64,000 nt of DNA from Parasedimentitalea huanghaiensis (GCF_009753675.1 NZ_WQLV01000017.1:1-64000); one strand, 5' to 3'. Shown: positions 1 to 10,006, counted from the first letter of the stretch. The notes: generated by a model not told the origin, from the sequence alone. Made by a program: numbers and translations.

Positions 1-74
1 AGGGCCTGCGCTTTGCGATCCGCGAAGGCGGCCGCACAGTTGGCGCTGGTGTTGTGTCAAACATCAAAGAGTAA
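1..74 (+). CDS. tuf: Elongation factor Tu, C-terminal end (partial)
   Basis: The reading frame starting at base 3 gives GLRFAIREGGRTVGAGVVS and then NIKE before a TAA at 72-74. This is the conserved end of domain 3 of EF-Tu, the GTPase that delivers aminoacyl-tRNA to the ribosome in the cytoplasm. Only 23 residues are inside the window; the start lies upstream. Its position immediately before rpsJ fits the bacterial str/S10 order. A terminator follows at once, so rpsJ is probably not simply co-transcribed with tuf. Confidence 0.96.
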   Translation, partial: GLRFAIREGGRTVGAGVVSNIKE

Positions 75-98
75 TCAACTCTGTTGATCACTATACGG

Positions 99-129
99 AA
101 AGGCCGCTCCAATTTGGGGTGGCCTTTTT
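99..129 (+). terminator. Intrinsic terminator after tuf
   Basis: AAGGCCGCTCC, a short AATTT loop and GGGGTGGCCTT form an 11-bp stem with G-T wobble, followed by a T run. It lies 25 bases after the tuf stop. Confidence 0.85.
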
Positions 130-353
130 GTTTGGCGATTACTGTGGCGGCAGTTTATCCACACCAAGGCTCAGATAACCCCATAGCCACACAGGTGAAA
201 TGATAAAGAAAGGCTGCCCAAACGGCGGCTCTTTTTGCTGTTTGGGTAGGTTGTTCTTAGGCAGGTACCGCTGGTAGAGGTTGGGAAATTTCCTCATAGA
301 CTTAGGGCGGTTGGTGCATCTATGCTCTTCTATTACTGTTGTAATCTAGGTAT

Positions 354-1427
354 TTGAAATTGAAAAAAGAAACCGTTTTTCTCCGTACTTACGGAGACAC
401 CGATTTTATTACAGGCCTTCGAGCTGTGGCCGCGACGATGGTTGTTATGATCCATACTGCGGCACTTTCTGAGTTTGGGGCTATAGGACAAGCGATTACC
501 AGTGCAGGGAAATATGGTGTAGATATTTTCTTTGTTATTTCTGGTTTTACGATCGCCAAGACTTTCACCGAAGCACGAAATTACTCGTCTTATCTGACAA
601 GACGAATTATGCGAATTGTTCCCCTTTATTGGTTGGCCATCACGCTTGCGATGCTCCTAATTGTGGTGGGTGCATTGCCATTTCCATATTGGATGCAAGA
701 GCTTGGATCCGAGCCGAACTTGTATAACTATCTAATGCATTTAAGCATGGCTAGTTTTCTAGATTACAAGGTTGCCAATTCGGTTTTGGGGGTAGAGTGG
801 ACGATACCCATCGAGGTGTTCTGGTATGTTTTCCTGCCTCCATTACTCTATTTTGCAAAGACAGTTTATCGGACAATTGGAGCCTTTGTGTTTTTTCACT
901 TTCTTTCGAAATTTCTCTTTGGAATTTCTGAGGATATGTTTGGGACCGTACTGCCGATTACCTGGTCTCCAGCGGCTCATGGTGAGATGTTCTTTATTGG
1001 AGCAACTTCCTTTTATCTAAGGGCTCGCTTCAAAACAGAACCGCCTGCCGGGTCAGGTCTCTGGATTGGCGGTGCCGTTGCTTTGTTTGCACTGGCCTTG
1101 GTTGCTGGTTCTGGCCGGGCATCAGAAGCCCTGGCATTTTCTACGGCGATACTTATCGTTTGTGTTACGCCGGACAGAGCTAAGTGGGTAACCCGGCCTT
1201 TGACATCACGCCCGATGCTTTTCCTTGGATCAATTAGCTATAGTCTCTATCTCTTCCACCTCCCGATAATGTCCTTGCTGGGAGAGTTGAACTTGTTACC
1301 AGGGTTCGGTCTGGCAAAGTTTATGCTGGTTTACGGAACTACTGTTGTGGTCTCCATGGCTACCTATGCGCTTGTGGAAAAGCCGACTAACCGATTGGGG
1401 CTCCGTTTAGCCTTGGGCGCGAAGTAG
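354..1427 (+). CDS. Acyltransferase family 3 membrane protein (OafB/ExoZ-like)
   Basis: An integral membrane O-acyltransferase of the Acyltransferase_3 family, which transfers acetyl or other acyl groups to surface polysaccharides or lipids. The N-terminal block fits the family: GLRAVAATMVVMIHTAAL, with the Arg and His about ten residues apart, then GVDIFFVISGF. Many hydrophobic segments follow, ending in a typical last helix near VEKPTNR. The length of 357 residues is normal. The start is a TTG at 354, chosen because it places the motif at the usual distance from the N-terminus; a second TTG at 360 is possible. The gene stands alone between tuf and rpsJ and is visibly AT-richer than both, suggesting acquisition. 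The acceptor substrate cannot be told from sequence. Confidence 0.88.
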   Translation: MKLKKETVFLRTYGDTDFITGLRAVAATMVVMIHTAALSEFGAIGQAITSAGKYGVDIFFVISGFTIAKTFTEARNYSSYLTRRIMRIVPLYWLAITLAMLLIVVGALPFPYWMQELGSEPNLYNYLMHLSMASFLDYKVANSVLGVEWTIPIEVFWYVFLPPLLYFAKTVYRTIGAFVFFHFLSKFLFGISEDMFGTVLPITWSPAAHGEMFFIGATSFYLRARFKTEPPAGSGLWIGGAVALFALALVAGSGRASEALAFSTAILIVCVTPDRAKWVTRPLTSRPMLFLGSISYSLYLFHLPIMSLLGELNLLPGFGLAKFMLVYGTTVVVSMATYALVEKPTNRLGLRLALGAK

Positions 1428-1499
1428 ATCACAGCGGGGCAGCAGTTCTCTGCTGGCGTCAGAACGCATGTTCATATTCGTGTTTGGCGACATTCCCCC

Positions 1500-1528
1500 T
1501 TGCCACATCCCGCCAACAGGCGTATAGC
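1500..1528 (+). promoter_or_regulatory. Probable promoter of the rpsJ block
   Basis: TTGCCA at 1500-1505, a 17-base spacer and TATAGC at 1523-1528, about 128 bases before rpsJ. The same TTGnnn-N17-TATAGn layout precedes rpmC and rplO, with a weaker version before rplB, which supports the call. No transcript data are available. Confidence 0.7.
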
Positions 1529-1558
1529 GCGCGAGTTCACCTTGTGTGAATAACCTAT

Positions 1559-1579
1559 CGGCAGGATTCGCTCCTGCCG
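1559..1579 (+). other. Leader hairpin upstream of rpsJ
   Basis: CGGCAGGA, loop TTCGC and TCCTGCCG form a perfect 8-bp stem inside the predicted rpsJ leader, followed by TTTGGGTTT. It could be part of a leader control structure or a weak terminator; the sequence does not decide. E. coli S10 leaders are bound by L4, but similarity to that structure was not established here. Confidence 0.5.
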
Positions 1580-1655
1580 TTTGGGTTTGAAGAGGGCCGG
1601 TGGAATGAGCCGTCGGTCGTCCTATCAACTCCTTAGCCTCGAAAGGCTATAGATA

Positions 1656-1970
1656 ATGCAAAGCCAAAATATCCGTATTCGGCTCAAGGCGTTTGACTAT
1701 CGCGTTCTGGATTCCAGCACGCAAGAGATCGTCAACACAGCCAAGCGGACCGGCGCCTCAGTTCGTGGCCCGATCCCTCTGCCGAACAAGATTGAGAAGT
1801 TCACCGTTCTGCGTGGACCTCACGTTGATAAAAAATCGCGCGACCAGTTTGAGATCCGTACTCACAAGCGTCTACTCGACATCATTGATCCGACCCCCCA
1901 GACCGTTGACGCGCTGATGAAGCTCGACCTCGCCGCTGGTGTGGACGTCGAGATCAAGTTGCAGTCATAA
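1656..1970 (+). CDS. rpsJ: 30S ribosomal protein S10
   Basis: S10 of the small subunit head, which also serves as NusE in transcription antitermination. All 104 residues align with the family: [17 protein letters not shown] near the start, [16 protein letters not shown] in the middle, and [20 protein letters not shown] near the end. It opens the first ribosomal block (rpsJ-rplC-rplD-rplW), 18 bases before rplC. Unlike the classical order it is separated from tuf by an acyltransferase gene and has its own upstream promoter-like sequence. Confidence 0.98.
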   Translation: MQSQNIRIRLKAFDYRVLDSSTQEIVNTAKRTGASVRGPIPLPNKIEKFTVLRGPHVDKKSRDQFEIRTHKRLLDIIDPTPQTVDALMKLDLAAGVDVEIKLQS

Positions 1971-1988
1971 GATCGGAGGGTAAATCAT

Positions 1989-2687
1989 ATGCGCTCTGGT
2001 ATTATCGCTAAAAAGGTGGGCATGACCCGCTTGTTCATGGAAGACGGCAAACAGATCCCTGTAACCGTTCTTCAGTTGGAAAACCTGCAGGTTGTTGCGC
2101 AGCGTACAGACGAGAAGGACGGCTACACTGCTGTTCAGCTTGGTGCTGGTGCTGCTAAGGCAAAACGCACGTCTCAGGCTATGCGCGGTCACTTTGCCGC
2201 TGCAAAGGTTGAGCCGAAGCGTAAAGTTGCAGAATTCCGCGTTTCCGCTGATGCCCTGATCGAAGTTGGTGCCGAAATTTCGGCCGAGCATTACCTGGAA
2301 GGTCAGAAAGTTGACGTTTCCGGTACTTCGATTGGTAAAGGTTTCCAGGGTGCTATGAAGCGCTGGAACTTTGGTGGTCTGCGCGCGACACACGGTGTTT
2401 CGATTTCGCACCGTTCGCACGGTTCCACAGGTCAGTGTCAGGATCCCGGTAAAGTTTTCAAAGGCAAGAAAATGGCCGGTCACATGGGTGCTGCCCGTGT
2501 AACCACTCAGAACCTGGAAGTTGTCAAAACTGACGCCGACCGTGGTCTGGTCTTCATCAAAGGCGCCGTTCCTGGTTCCAAAGGTGGTTGGGTCACTGTC
2601 AAAGATGCTGTCAAGAAGAAGGCCCCCGAGGGTCTGCCTTTCCCAGCAGCTATCAAATCGGCAGCTGCCGAAGGTGGTGAAGCATGA
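1989..2687 (+). CDS. rplC: 50S ribosomal protein L3
   Basis: L3, a large-subunit assembly initiator that reaches toward the peptidyl transferase centre. Recognised from [16 protein letters not shown] at the start and [12 protein letters not shown] in the extended loop. The length of 232 residues is slightly above the E. coli protein, with an Ala-rich C-terminal tail as is common in alphaproteobacteria. A good ribosome binding site (GGAGGG) precedes the ATG. The stop overlaps the rplD start by four bases (ATGA), implying translational coupling. Confidence 0.98.
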   Translation: MRSGIIAKKVGMTRLFMEDGKQIPVTVLQLENLQVVAQRTDEKDGYTAVQLGAGAAKAKRTSQAMRGHFAAAKVEPKRKVAEFRVSADALIEVGAEISAEHYLEGQKVDVSGTSIGKGFQGAMKRWNFGGLRATHGVSISHRSHGSTGQCQDPGKVFKGKKMAGHMGAARVTTQNLEVVKTDADRGLVFIKGAVPGSKGGWVTVKDAVKKKAPEGLPFPAAIKSAAAEGGEA

Positions 2688-3301
2688 AACTTGATGTAAT
2701 CAAACTTGACGGCGGCAAAGCCGGCAACATCGAGCTGGATGCAGACCTGTTCGGTCTCGAAGCACGTGCCGACATCCTGCACCGTGTGGTTCGCTGGCAG
2801 CGTAACAACGCACAGGCCGGTACCCACAAGGTAAAGACCCGTTCGGAAGTGAACTACTCGACCAAGAAGATCTATCGTCAGAAAGGTACCGGCGGCGCAC
2901 GTCACGGTGCTCGCTCTGCTCCGATCTTCCGCGGTGGTGGTGTTTACAAAGGTCCAGTTGTCCGTTCGCACGGCCACGAGCTGACCAAGAAGTTCCGTAA
3001 ACTGGGCCTGCGTCACGCACTGTCTGCCAAGGCTGCTGCTGGTGAGCTGGTTGTGATCGAGAACGCTGACACAGACGGCAAGACTGCTGCTCTGGCCAAA
3101 CAGGTTGCTAACCTGGGCTGGAAACGCGCTCTGGTCATCGACGGCGCGACCGCCAACGAAGGCTTCCTGAAAGCTGCCAAAAACATCGAAGGTCTGGATA
3201 TCCTGCCGTCGATGGGCGCAAACGTCTATGATATCCTCAAGCGTGACACCTTGGTGATCACCAAAGCAGGTATCGAAGCATTGGAGGCTCGCCTGAAATG
3301 A
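2684..3301 (+). CDS. rplD: 50S ribosomal protein L4
   Basis: L4 lines the exit tunnel and in E. coli also represses its own S10 operon. The basic loop [16 protein letters not shown] and the following FRGGG motif are clear, and the 205-residue length is normal. It overlaps rplC upstream and rplW downstream by four bases each, so the three are expected to be translated as a coupled unit. Confidence 0.98.
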   Translation: MKLDVIKLDGGKAGNIELDADLFGLEARADILHRVVRWQRNNAQAGTHKVKTRSEVNYSTKKIYRQKGTGGARHGARSAPIFRGGGVYKGPVVRSHGHELTKKFRKLGLRHALSAKAAAGELVVIENADTDGKTAALAKQVANLGWKRALVIDGATANEGFLKAAKNIEGLDILPSMGANVYDILKRDTLVITKAGIEALEARLK

Positions 3302-3594
3302 GCGCTAAAGCAGAATACTACGACGTGATCCGCAAGCCGATCATCACTGAAAAAGCCACCATGGCGTCCGAAAATGGCGCGGTTGTTTTTGAAGTTGCGA
3401 TCGACAGCAACAAGCCAACCATCAAAGCTGCCGTTGAGGCGCTGTTTGGTGTGAAGGTTAAGGCTGTGAACACAAGCATCACTAAAGGTAAAGTGAAGCG
3501 GTTCCGCGGTGGCCTAGGCCGTCGCAAGGACGTCAAAAAGGCCTATGTTACCCTCGAAGAAGGTAACACAATCGACGTGTCCACCGGACTCTAA
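3298..3594 (+). CDS. rplW: 50S ribosomal protein L23
   Basis: L23 sits at the tunnel exit and is the docking site for trigger factor and SRP. It starts with [15 protein letters not shown] and contains [19 protein letters not shown], both typical. At 98 residues it is complete. It ends the first ribosomal block: a strong terminator follows and rplB, the usual next gene, comes more than 3 kb later after a PAS-domain gene and an RHS toxin-like pair. Confidence 0.98.
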   Translation: MSAKAEYYDVIRKPIITEKATMASENGAVVFEVAIDSNKPTIKAAVEALFGVKVKAVNTSITKGKVKRFRGGLGRRKDVKKAYVTLEEGNTIDVSTGL

Positions 3595-3614
3595 GATTGC
3601 TTGGATGAATTGAG

Positions 3615-3646
3615 AAAGGCCCTCGCTGTAAAGCGGGGGCCTTTTT
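3615..3646 (+). terminator. Intrinsic terminator after rplW
   Basis: AAAGGCCCTCGCT, a 4-base loop and AGCGGGGGCCTTT form a nearly perfect 13-bp stem, followed by a T run. It closes the rpsJ block. Confidence 0.9.
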
Positions 3647-3737
3647 CGTTTCTGGGCGGCTTGCGCGTGAGGCTTGGCGACCTTTGGAGAACGGCCACGA
3701 TGCACATCGCGGCCAGTTGCTGTGACTTCAACCTATT

Positions 3738-4976
3738 TTACTCAGCGGGGTCAGCATCGAATTCGTGAGAGCTGATCTCGTTGCTTAGAGCAACGATATT
3801 GTCCAGCTTTTCAGAGATGCGCGCCTGAAAAGCGCCAAGCTGGTCGATGATGTCCGTTAACGTCTCCCCGGCCTCGGGCACGCGAGCACTTTCGATTTTA
3901 CACAATACGCGCGTCGAGCTAAGGCCAAGAAGGTGACGTTGCATAATACCGCAGGCATGTAAAATCCGTTCAGCTTCGGTTTTTACAACCCGTAGGTTGG
4001 CAAAGGCCTCGGTGTTGCGATCTTTGGATACCCTGTTCAGGATTTCACGTTCCGCATCCATATTCTCAGCGCCGTGGCCAAGGCCTTCGCTTGTAAACTG
4101 ACCTGCGCACTCCCGCATGACAACGGACAGGCACCCGGTAAACAGACAATTGTTGACTGCCCCTTTGATGCTGGAGAAGTTGCTCTTTTCTCCGACGACA
4201 TGCTCGGCAAACCAATCCGACATGCTCTGTGACATGATGCCGTAGTTTTGCGATAAAACGGTGACTGGCCCACCTGCGGGTTCAATACGTGACGCGATGA
4301 CCCGCAAGTTATGCGGAATTGTGCGCATGGCTTCAAATTCCTGAATCAAACCTTCGCTCTGCTGTTTCAGTGTATCTGCCTTGTCCAGCATACTGCGCAT
4401 AGCAACAATTGACGGGTCCTGTTTCTGCCGTAGTCCGGTGCTACGGGCCAGCAGCTCTGTACTTGCTGTGTGGGCAGCAAAATGGTGGTATTTTTCGAAA
4501 CCAAGCTCTTTCAGCCGGGCCAAAAGGCGGTTACCGCTGGCTTCTGGAGTAAGATTTTCAATCTGTTCAGCTTTTAGGAGCGCCGCGTATTCTGACTGAA
4601 TGGTTGCCAGCCAAGGGCTGCTGGGTTTGAAGCGGGCTGAGATGTATCCGCCCTTGCAGGGAACAACCATGGCATAGACCCAGTAGTTGAGCCCGTCCTT
4701 TGCTTTGTTTTGCACATAGGCGCCCATGCTGCGACCACGCTTGATCGTGTCCCAAAGCAGCCAGAATACGCCCTTTGGCATTTCAGGATGGCGAATTCTT
4801 TTGTGCGGGGCCCCAATGAGTTCATTCCACTCATATCCCGAAACACGACCAAAAATGTTGTTCCCCGCCTGGATCACGCCGCGCTCATCCGTTCTGGAGA
4901 AAAAGCACTCGTGTAGCTCAAAAGGTGCTTCGCCGGTGGTTGGACGGTTTTCGATTGTTCGGTCAATGAATGACAT
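3738..4976 (-). CDS. PAS-domain protein, Aer-like sensor without an MCP signalling domain
   Basis: The N-terminal ~125 residues form a PAS domain of the Aer type: TDERGVIQAGNNIF, SGYEWNELIGAPHKRIRHP and PKGVFWLLWDTIKRGR are close to the FAD-binding redox sensor of E. coli Aer. The rest (to about residue 412) is largely helical with no transmembrane segment, HAMP or MCP signalling hairpin, so the output partner is unknown. ATG at 4976 (MSFIDRT) is preferred because GTGGGA lies just upstream; a GTG at 4988 would add four residues. It is the only - strand gene inside the ribosomal supercluster and one of three chemosensor-like genes there. Redox or energy sensing is an inference from the PAS type. 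Confidence 0.75.
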   Translation of the reverse strand: MSFIDRTIENRPTTGEAPFELHECFFSRTDERGVIQAGNNIFGRVSGYEWNELIGAPHKRIRHPEMPKGVFWLLWDTIKRGRSMGAYVQNKAKDGLNYWVYAMVVPCKGGYISARFKPSSPWLATIQSEYAALLKAEQIENLTPEASGNRLLARLKELGFEKYHHFAAHTASTELLARSTGLRQKQDPSIVAMRSMLDKADTLKQQSEGLIQEFEAMRTIPHNLRVIASRIEPAGGPVTVLSQNYGIMSQSMSDWFAEHVVGEKSNFSSIKGAVNNCLFTGCLSVVMRECAGQFTSEGLGHGAENMDAEREILNRVSKDRNTEAFANLRVVKTEAERILHACGIMQRHLLGLSSTRVLCKIESARVPEAGETLTDIIDQLGAFQARISEKLDNIVALSNEISSHEFDADPAE

Positions 4977-5493
4977 GTGAAATCCCACTTACTCAAATTG
5001 CTTCGGATTCAGAAAATCAGAACTATTCAAGTGTCTATTCGCGTTAGTTTTACGAAAGATTTATGACGCAGAATTATTTCTTTGCAGATTAAGAATGTTG
5101 TTAGGGCGAATGGCTTTAGGGTAGCAAGAGGCCACAATTAGGGGGCTGTTTTGGGCTTGGCATGTTGGCCCGCTGACATGGCGCGCCCCGGCGAGGACTC
5201 AAGGGCGAAGCCCGCCGCGCCAGCTTCATGCCGGAGGAATGCCTCTGGCATATCCCGCCCAACCAAAATTGAACCTGTGGCGGCGCTTCTTGGCTGGTGG
5301 TGTACTCCGGTTTGATCTTCTACGGATTTGGTAGAGATAAACTGCCCCAAGCAAGGCCAGCAGCGCCACCCCGCGGGACTGTGTTGGAACTGTTGTCGGG
5401 CATCGCTTGGACTTCTGACTTTACGCTCACTTTATGTTGGTGTTGCAAGAAGCTTGTGCTAGCGTCCGCGAAACACGTTAAGGGGGAAATTCC
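4977..5493. other. Intergenic region between the PAS gene and the RHS-like gene
   Basis: The first ~150 bases are AT-rich and likely hold the promoter of the - strand PAS gene. A GC-rich stretch follows (about 5140-5290) with a hairpin at 5229-5250 (TGCCGGAGG, loop AATG, CCTCTGGCA, one mismatch) and no T tail. A possible + strand promoter for the next gene is TTGGAC at 5407-5412, 18 bases, TTTATG at 5431-5436. No convincing gene was found. Confidence 0.5.
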
Positions 5494-6252
5494 GTGCTCC
5501 GCTATTTACAGCAAGTTCTTTTCACAACACTTTTTGCAATCCTGGCCTCTCAAGCCTCGGCGATGTTTATTCAGCCGGATTGGTTTGAAGTGACTGAGCC
5601 GGGTGTTGGCACTAATAGATATTCGTATTCACAAAACGATCCGGTCAATTTTCTCGATCCTACGGGAAATCAAGCTGGACCGGGGATTGGAGCGCTATAT
5701 GGGTTGGCCGTCGATGAAGACGGAAACGTCAACATGGACGAACTCGAGGCTATCCACGATGCCTTCAATAAAGGTATGAAGGAAGGAGTTGTGCCCGATC
5801 CTTCGGTCCTATTTGATGGTGAGCTTACTGCCGACGATTTGATAGAAGGCATCGGTCTTATCCCAGGAGGTAAAGCTGCCAAGGTATTAGAGCCGATTAT
5901 TGGTGCGATGAGGGGCGCAGGTAAGACCTCCGAAGAGATCGTTGAAATTTTTCGCGCGGTTAGCCCAGAAGAGCTTCAAGATATTGCGGAATATGGATTT
6001 AGGCTTAAAGAGGGAGCCATGGATGCAAAGCAATTTGCAAATAGCCTCACGGAACTTCAATCGTTTGCTAAGCATTTTCCAGATTTGACAAAAACTGTTA
6101 AAGTTGAAATTCCTAAGAGCGCTCTTGATGGAGTTGCCGATCTAACCCCTGTCGATCCAATGATTTTTAGGTCTGGAACTGTCACGATTCATAAGGAAGA
6201 TTTGGGTTATTTTAACAACGCGATCCGGTCAATAAGTGAGATCTTTAAATGA
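5494..6252 (+). CDS. Small exported protein with an RHS core tip and variable C-terminal domain (putative toxin)
   Basis: This 252-residue protein has three parts. Residues 1-23 look like a Sec signal peptide ending ASQASA. Residues 24-58 match the last part of an RHS repeat-associated core (FIQPDWFEVTEPGVGTNRY, then NDPVNFLDPTGN), the segment that in full-length Rhs proteins immediately precedes the variable toxin. Residues 59-252 are a unique region with GLIPGGKAAK, a linker style seen in polymorphic toxins, and a C-terminal part containing VKVEIPKSALDGVADLTP. That domain was not recognised. The GTG start is backed by AAGGGGGA six bases upstream. The RHS barrel repeats are absent, so this is either a dedicated short toxin or a displaced Rhs tip. 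It overlaps the next gene by four bases. AT-rich relative to neighbours. Confidence 0.8.
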   Translation: MLRYLQQVLFTTLFAILASQASAMFIQPDWFEVTEPGVGTNRYSYSQNDPVNFLDPTGNQAGPGIGALYGLAVDEDGNVNMDELEAIHDAFNKGMKEGVVPDPSVLFDGELTADDLIEGIGLIPGGKAAKVLEPIIGAMRGAGKTSEEIVEIFRAVSPEELQDIAEYGFRLKEGAMDAKQFANSLTELQSFAKHFPDLTKTVKVEIPKSALDGVADLTPVDPMIFRSGTVTIHKEDLGYFNNAIRSISEIFK

Positions 6253-6539
6253 GCTTGAAGCCTACTCATTCGGCGATGGTTCTGCGTGGAGAAGTTCGAA
6301 TAGCCCCAGAACACCTAAGCGAACGAACTGCATATGCGTATAGTATTCGGTGTAGTGGAGTTTTGGCTGGGGAACATGTGACTTGTGTTGTTGAGTTGGA
6401 GGATAGCAAGAAAAAAATATCTAATCAGTTCCAAGCCGCAACCTTACACTTTATTTATAAACCTTCGCTCGAAGAGGGGCAAAAAAGTATTGGCCTATTT
6501 GCAGGCCGCAAACAAATTTTTGAATTTCGAATAGTGTGA
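6249..6539 (+). CDS. Small unknown protein, probable immunity partner of the RHS-tip protein
   Basis: A 96-residue protein with no recognised family, no signal peptide and no membrane segment, so it would stay in the cytoplasm. Its ATG overlaps the stop of the RHS-tip gene (ATGA), the arrangement expected for a toxin followed by its immunity gene. It contains mixed beta-like segments (LAGEHVTCVVELEDSKKK) and a single pair of Cys residues. Function as an immunity protein is inferred only from position, size and coupling. AT-rich like the gene before it. Confidence 0.6.
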   Translation: MSLKPTHSAMVLRGEVRIAPEHLSERTAYAYSIRCSGVLAGEHVTCVVELEDSKKKISNQFQAATLHFIYKPSLEEGQKSIGLFAGRKQIFEFRIV

Positions 6540-6607
6540 CTTTGGGCGTCAGATTTAATGAAAACTTAGACAGTAGTGATAGTAACCGGCGAGTCGCTCT
6601 TTGTTTT

Positions 6608-6636
6608 CTGTCAGTCTGGCGGATTACCCCTATAGA
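6608..6636 (+). promoter_or_regulatory. Probable promoter of the rplB block
   Basis: CTGTCA at 6608-6613, 17 bases and TATAGA at 6631-6636. The -35 is weak (4 of 6 to TTGACA) but the -10 and spacing match the other ribosomal block promoters in this window. The predicted leader to rplB is about 180 bases and contains a hairpin (GCCGGG, AACA, CCCGGT) near 6770. Confidence 0.55.
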
Positions 6637-6819
6637 CACCCCCCTCATACCCTGCTACCTCGCTCCAATCATCTAGCCTCGGATTCGTTCCGGGGCTGCT
6701 GATTTTTGGATGGGGACCTTTGGGGCCCTAGATCGATGGCCACCTTCGGGGGGCTGAACATAGTCCAGGATGCCGGGAACACCCGGTGCTTGGACACTGC
6801 TAAACGGAAGACAGAAAGC

Positions 6820-7662
<843 letters not shown>

Positions 7663-7665
7663 TCT

Positions 7666-7944
7666 ATGTCTCGCTCTGTATGGAAAGGCCCTTTTGTTGA
7701 CGCTTATGTTCTCAAAAAGGCCGAAGCTGCTCGTGACTCGAGCCGCAAAGAAGTGATCAAGATCTGGTCGCGTCGCTCCACTATTCTGCCCCAGTTCGTG
7801 GGTCTGACTTTTGGCGTGTACAACGGCAAGAAACACATCCCTGTCAACGTCACAGAAGAAATGATCGGTCAGAAGTTTGGTGAATATTCGCCAACTCGTA
7901 CCTATCATGGTCACGCTGCTGACAAAAAAGCGAAGCGGAAATAA
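7666..7944 (+). CDS. rpsS: 30S ribosomal protein S19
   Basis: S19 of the 30S head, which contacts S13 and the A-site region. [16 protein letters not shown] at the N-terminus, KVHIPVNV-type segment ([12 protein letters not shown]) and [14 protein letters not shown] at the C-terminus are typical. 92 residues, complete, four bases apart from rplV. Confidence 0.98.
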   Translation: MSRSVWKGPFVDAYVLKKAEAARDSSRKEVIKIWSRRSTILPQFVGLTFGVYNGKKHIPVNVTEEMIGQKFGEYSPTRTYHGHAADKKAKRK

Positions 7945-7947
7945 GTC

Positions 7948-8328
7948 ATGGGTAAGGAAAAAAATCCACGCCGCGTGGCAGACAACGAAGCAATGGCAAA
8001 ACTGCGCATGCTCCGTACCAGCCCTCAGAAACTGAATCTGGTTGCTGGTCTGATCCGTGGCAAGAAAGTTGATAAGGCTCTGACCGAACTGACTTTCTCG
8101 AACAAGCGTGTTGCTCAGGACGTGAAAAAATGTCTTCAGTCGGCGATTGCCAATGCTGAAAACAACCACAACCTGGACGTAGACGAGCTGATCGTCGCCG
8201 AGGCCTATGTAGGTAAAAACATGACCCTGAAGCGCGGTCGTCCGCGGGCTCGTGGTCGTTTCGGCAAGATCTTGAAGCCGTTTGCTGAGATCACCATCCT
8301 GGTGCGTCAAGTTGAGGAGCAGTCCTAA
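7948..8328 (+). CDS. rplV: 50S ribosomal protein L22
   Basis: L22 has a globular surface domain and a beta hairpin in the exit tunnel. [19 protein letters not shown] and the hairpin region [17 protein letters not shown] identify it. 126 residues. Its TAA shares one base with the rpsC ATG, indicating coupled translation. Confidence 0.98.
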   Translation: MGKEKNPRRVADNEAMAKLRMLRTSPQKLNLVAGLIRGKKVDKALTELTFSNKRVAQDVKKCLQSAIANAENNHNLDVDELIVAEAYVGKNMTLKRGRPRARGRFGKILKPFAEITILVRQVEEQS

Positions 8329-9035
8329 TGGGTAATAAAGTCAATCCAATTGGCATGCGCCTCCAGGTCAACCGCACCTGGGACAGCCGCTGGTATGCTG
8401 ACACCAAAGATTTCGGCGATCTTCTTCTGGAAGACCTGAAAATCCGCGACTTCATCAAAGAAGAGTGTAAGCAGGCTGGTATCTCTCGTGTGATCATCGA
8501 GCGTCCGCACAAAAAGTGCCGCGTTACGATCCACACTGCGCGTCCTGGCGTCATCATCGGCAAAAAAGGTGCAGACATCGAAACTCTGCGCAAGAAAATT
8601 GCCAGCATGACCGATAGCGAACTGCATCTGAACATCGTTGAAGTCCGCAAGCCGGAACTTGATGCTGCTCTGGTTGGTGAGTCCATCGCACAGCAGCTGG
8701 AGCGCCGGGTGTCTTTCCGTCGCGCCATGAAGCGTTCGGTACAGAACGCGATGCGCATGGGCGCCCTGGGTATCCGGGTCAACCTTGCGGGTCGTTTGGG
8801 TGGAGCAGAAATCGCGCGTACCGAATGGTACCGTGAGGGCCGCGTGCCTCTGCATACACTGCGTGCCGACATCGATTACGCACACGTCGAAGCAAAAACT
8901 GCTTATGGTATCATCGGGATCAAGACTTGGATCTTCAAAGGTGAGATCATGGAGCATGACCCGCAGGCACGTGACCGTAAAGCACAGGAACTCCAGGACG
9001 GCCCAGCACCTCGCGGTGCAGGCGGTCGTCGCTAA
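8328..9035 (+). CDS. rpsC: 30S ribosomal protein S3
   Basis: S3, at the mRNA entry channel, with helicase activity together with S4 and S5. [20 protein letters not shown] begins the protein; a type II KH domain has the loop [11 protein letters not shown]; the C-terminal domain contains [20 protein letters not shown]. 235 residues. A 14-base gap leads to rplP. Confidence 0.98.
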   Translation: MGNKVNPIGMRLQVNRTWDSRWYADTKDFGDLLLEDLKIRDFIKEECKQAGISRVIIERPHKKCRVTIHTARPGVIIGKKGADIETLRKKIASMTDSELHLNIVEVRKPELDAALVGESIAQQLERRVSFRRAMKRSVQNAMRMGALGIRVNLAGRLGGAEIARTEWYREGRVPLHTLRADIDYAHVEAKTAYGIIGIKTWIFKGEIMEHDPQARDRKAQELQDGPAPRGAGGRR

Positions 9036-9049
9036 GGGGAACATGACAA

Positions 9050-9463
9050 ATGCTTCAACCAAAGCGTACTAAATTCCGGAAGATGCACAAAGGCCGGATC
9101 AAGGGTGAAACCAAAGGTGGATCCGATCTGAACTTTGGCACTTTCGGCCTGAAAGCACTGCAGCCTGAGCGTATCACTGCACGTCAAATCGAAGCGGCTC
9201 GCCGCGCGATGACACGTCACATGAAACGTCAGGGCCGTGTTTGGATCCGTATCTTCCCGGACACTCCAGTGACCTCGAAGCCTACCGAAGTCCGTATGGG
9301 TAAAGGTAAAGGTTCCGTAGATTTCTGGGCAGCCAAGGTTCGCCCTGGCCGTGTCTTGTTCGAAATCGACGGTGTTGACGATGTTGTTGCACGCGAGGCC
9401 CTGCGCCTGGCTGCGATGAAATTGCCAATCAAAACACGCGTCGTGGTTCGCGAAGACTGGTAA
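9050..9463 (+). CDS. rplP: 50S ribosomal protein L16
   Basis: L16 lies near the A site and is needed for late 50S maturation. [19 protein letters not shown] at the start and [18 protein letters not shown] in the middle are diagnostic. 137 residues. It closes the second block; the usual next gene rpmC is more than 5 kb away after RidA, an MCP, a putative oxygenase and a toxin-antitoxin pair. Confidence 0.98.
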   Translation: MLQPKRTKFRKMHKGRIKGETKGGSDLNFGTFGLKALQPERITARQIEAARRAMTRHMKRQGRVWIRIFPDTPVTSKPTEVRMGKGKGSVDFWAAKVRPGRVLFEIDGVDDVVAREALRLAAMKLPIKTRVVVREDW

Positions 9464-9488
9464 GCTCTTACCGATCTGAAAATTTAGA

Positions 9489-9520
9489 AGCCCCTGCTGA
9501 TTTTTCAGCGGGGGCTTTTT
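9489..9520 (+). terminator. Intrinsic terminator after rplP
   Basis: AGCCCCTGCTGA, loop TTTT and TCAGCGGGGGCT form a 12-base arm stem with one wobble or mismatch, followed by TTTT. Confidence 0.9.
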
Positions 9521-9606
9521 CTGTTGCTGGAGTAGAAAAGTGTTGAAGCGCAGACCGAACAGGGGCACCTGCAGTCAACAGAAACCAACACCGCAAGGAG
9601 AGTGTC

Positions 9607-9948
9607 ATGATCGAACGCATCGAAACCGGGGTCCGATCCTCAAAAATCGTCAAACATAACGGCGTTGCTTATATCACCGGCCAAGTGGGCGAGGGGGCAA
9701 CAATTCAGGAACAGACCGAAGAATGTCTGCGTCGGCTAGAGGCTCTATTGATTCAGGCCGGATCGTCGAGATCGCAAATGCTGCGCGCAACAATCTGGCT
9801 GGCGGATATGAGCGATTTCGCCGGTTTGAATGAAGTCTGGAATGCCTGGGTTCCCGAAGGCGATGCGCCTGCACGCGCTTGTGGTGAGGCAAAACTGGCG
9901 AGAGCGGAGCTGAAAGTCGAAATAATTGTGGATGCTGCTTACGACTAG
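9607..9948 (+). CDS. RidA family protein (enamine/imine deaminase-like)
   Basis: A 113-residue RidA (YjgF/YER057c/UK114) family member. Canonical RidA hydrolyses reactive 2-aminoacrylate and related enamines released by PLP enzymes. The family Arg that holds the substrate carboxylate is present (Arg90 in APARACGEA), as is the following LKVEI with Glu105. The N-terminal half [17 protein letters not shown] is typical of the subgroup found as stand-alone genes. ATG with AAGGAG nine bases upstream. It has its own terminator and is not coupled to ribosomal genes. The physiological substrate is unknown. Confidence 0.88.
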   Translation: MIERIETGVRSSKIVKHNGVAYITGQVGEGATIQEQTEECLRRLEALLIQAGSSRSQMLRATIWLADMSDFAGLNEVWNAWVPEGDAPARACGEAKLARAELKVEIIVDAAYD

Positions 9949-9974
9949 CGACCCAGCACATTTGCCTAAGTACT

Positions 9975-10006
9975 GGCCCCCGCTCATTATTTGGCGGGGG
10001 CCTTTT
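9975..10006 (+). terminator. Intrinsic terminator after the RidA gene
   Basis: GGCCCCCGC, a 10-base loop and GCGGGGGCC make a perfect 9-bp GC-rich stem, followed by TTTT. Confidence 0.88.

Noticed and set aside
155-163. Perfect DnaA box TTATCCACA after tuf
   Set aside because: It is a single 9-mer; about half a chance hit is expected in 64 kb on two strands and there is no cluster or AT-rich unwinding region.
284-293. Palindrome GGAAATTTCC before the acyltransferase
   Set aside because: Too short to distinguish from chance; no second copy.
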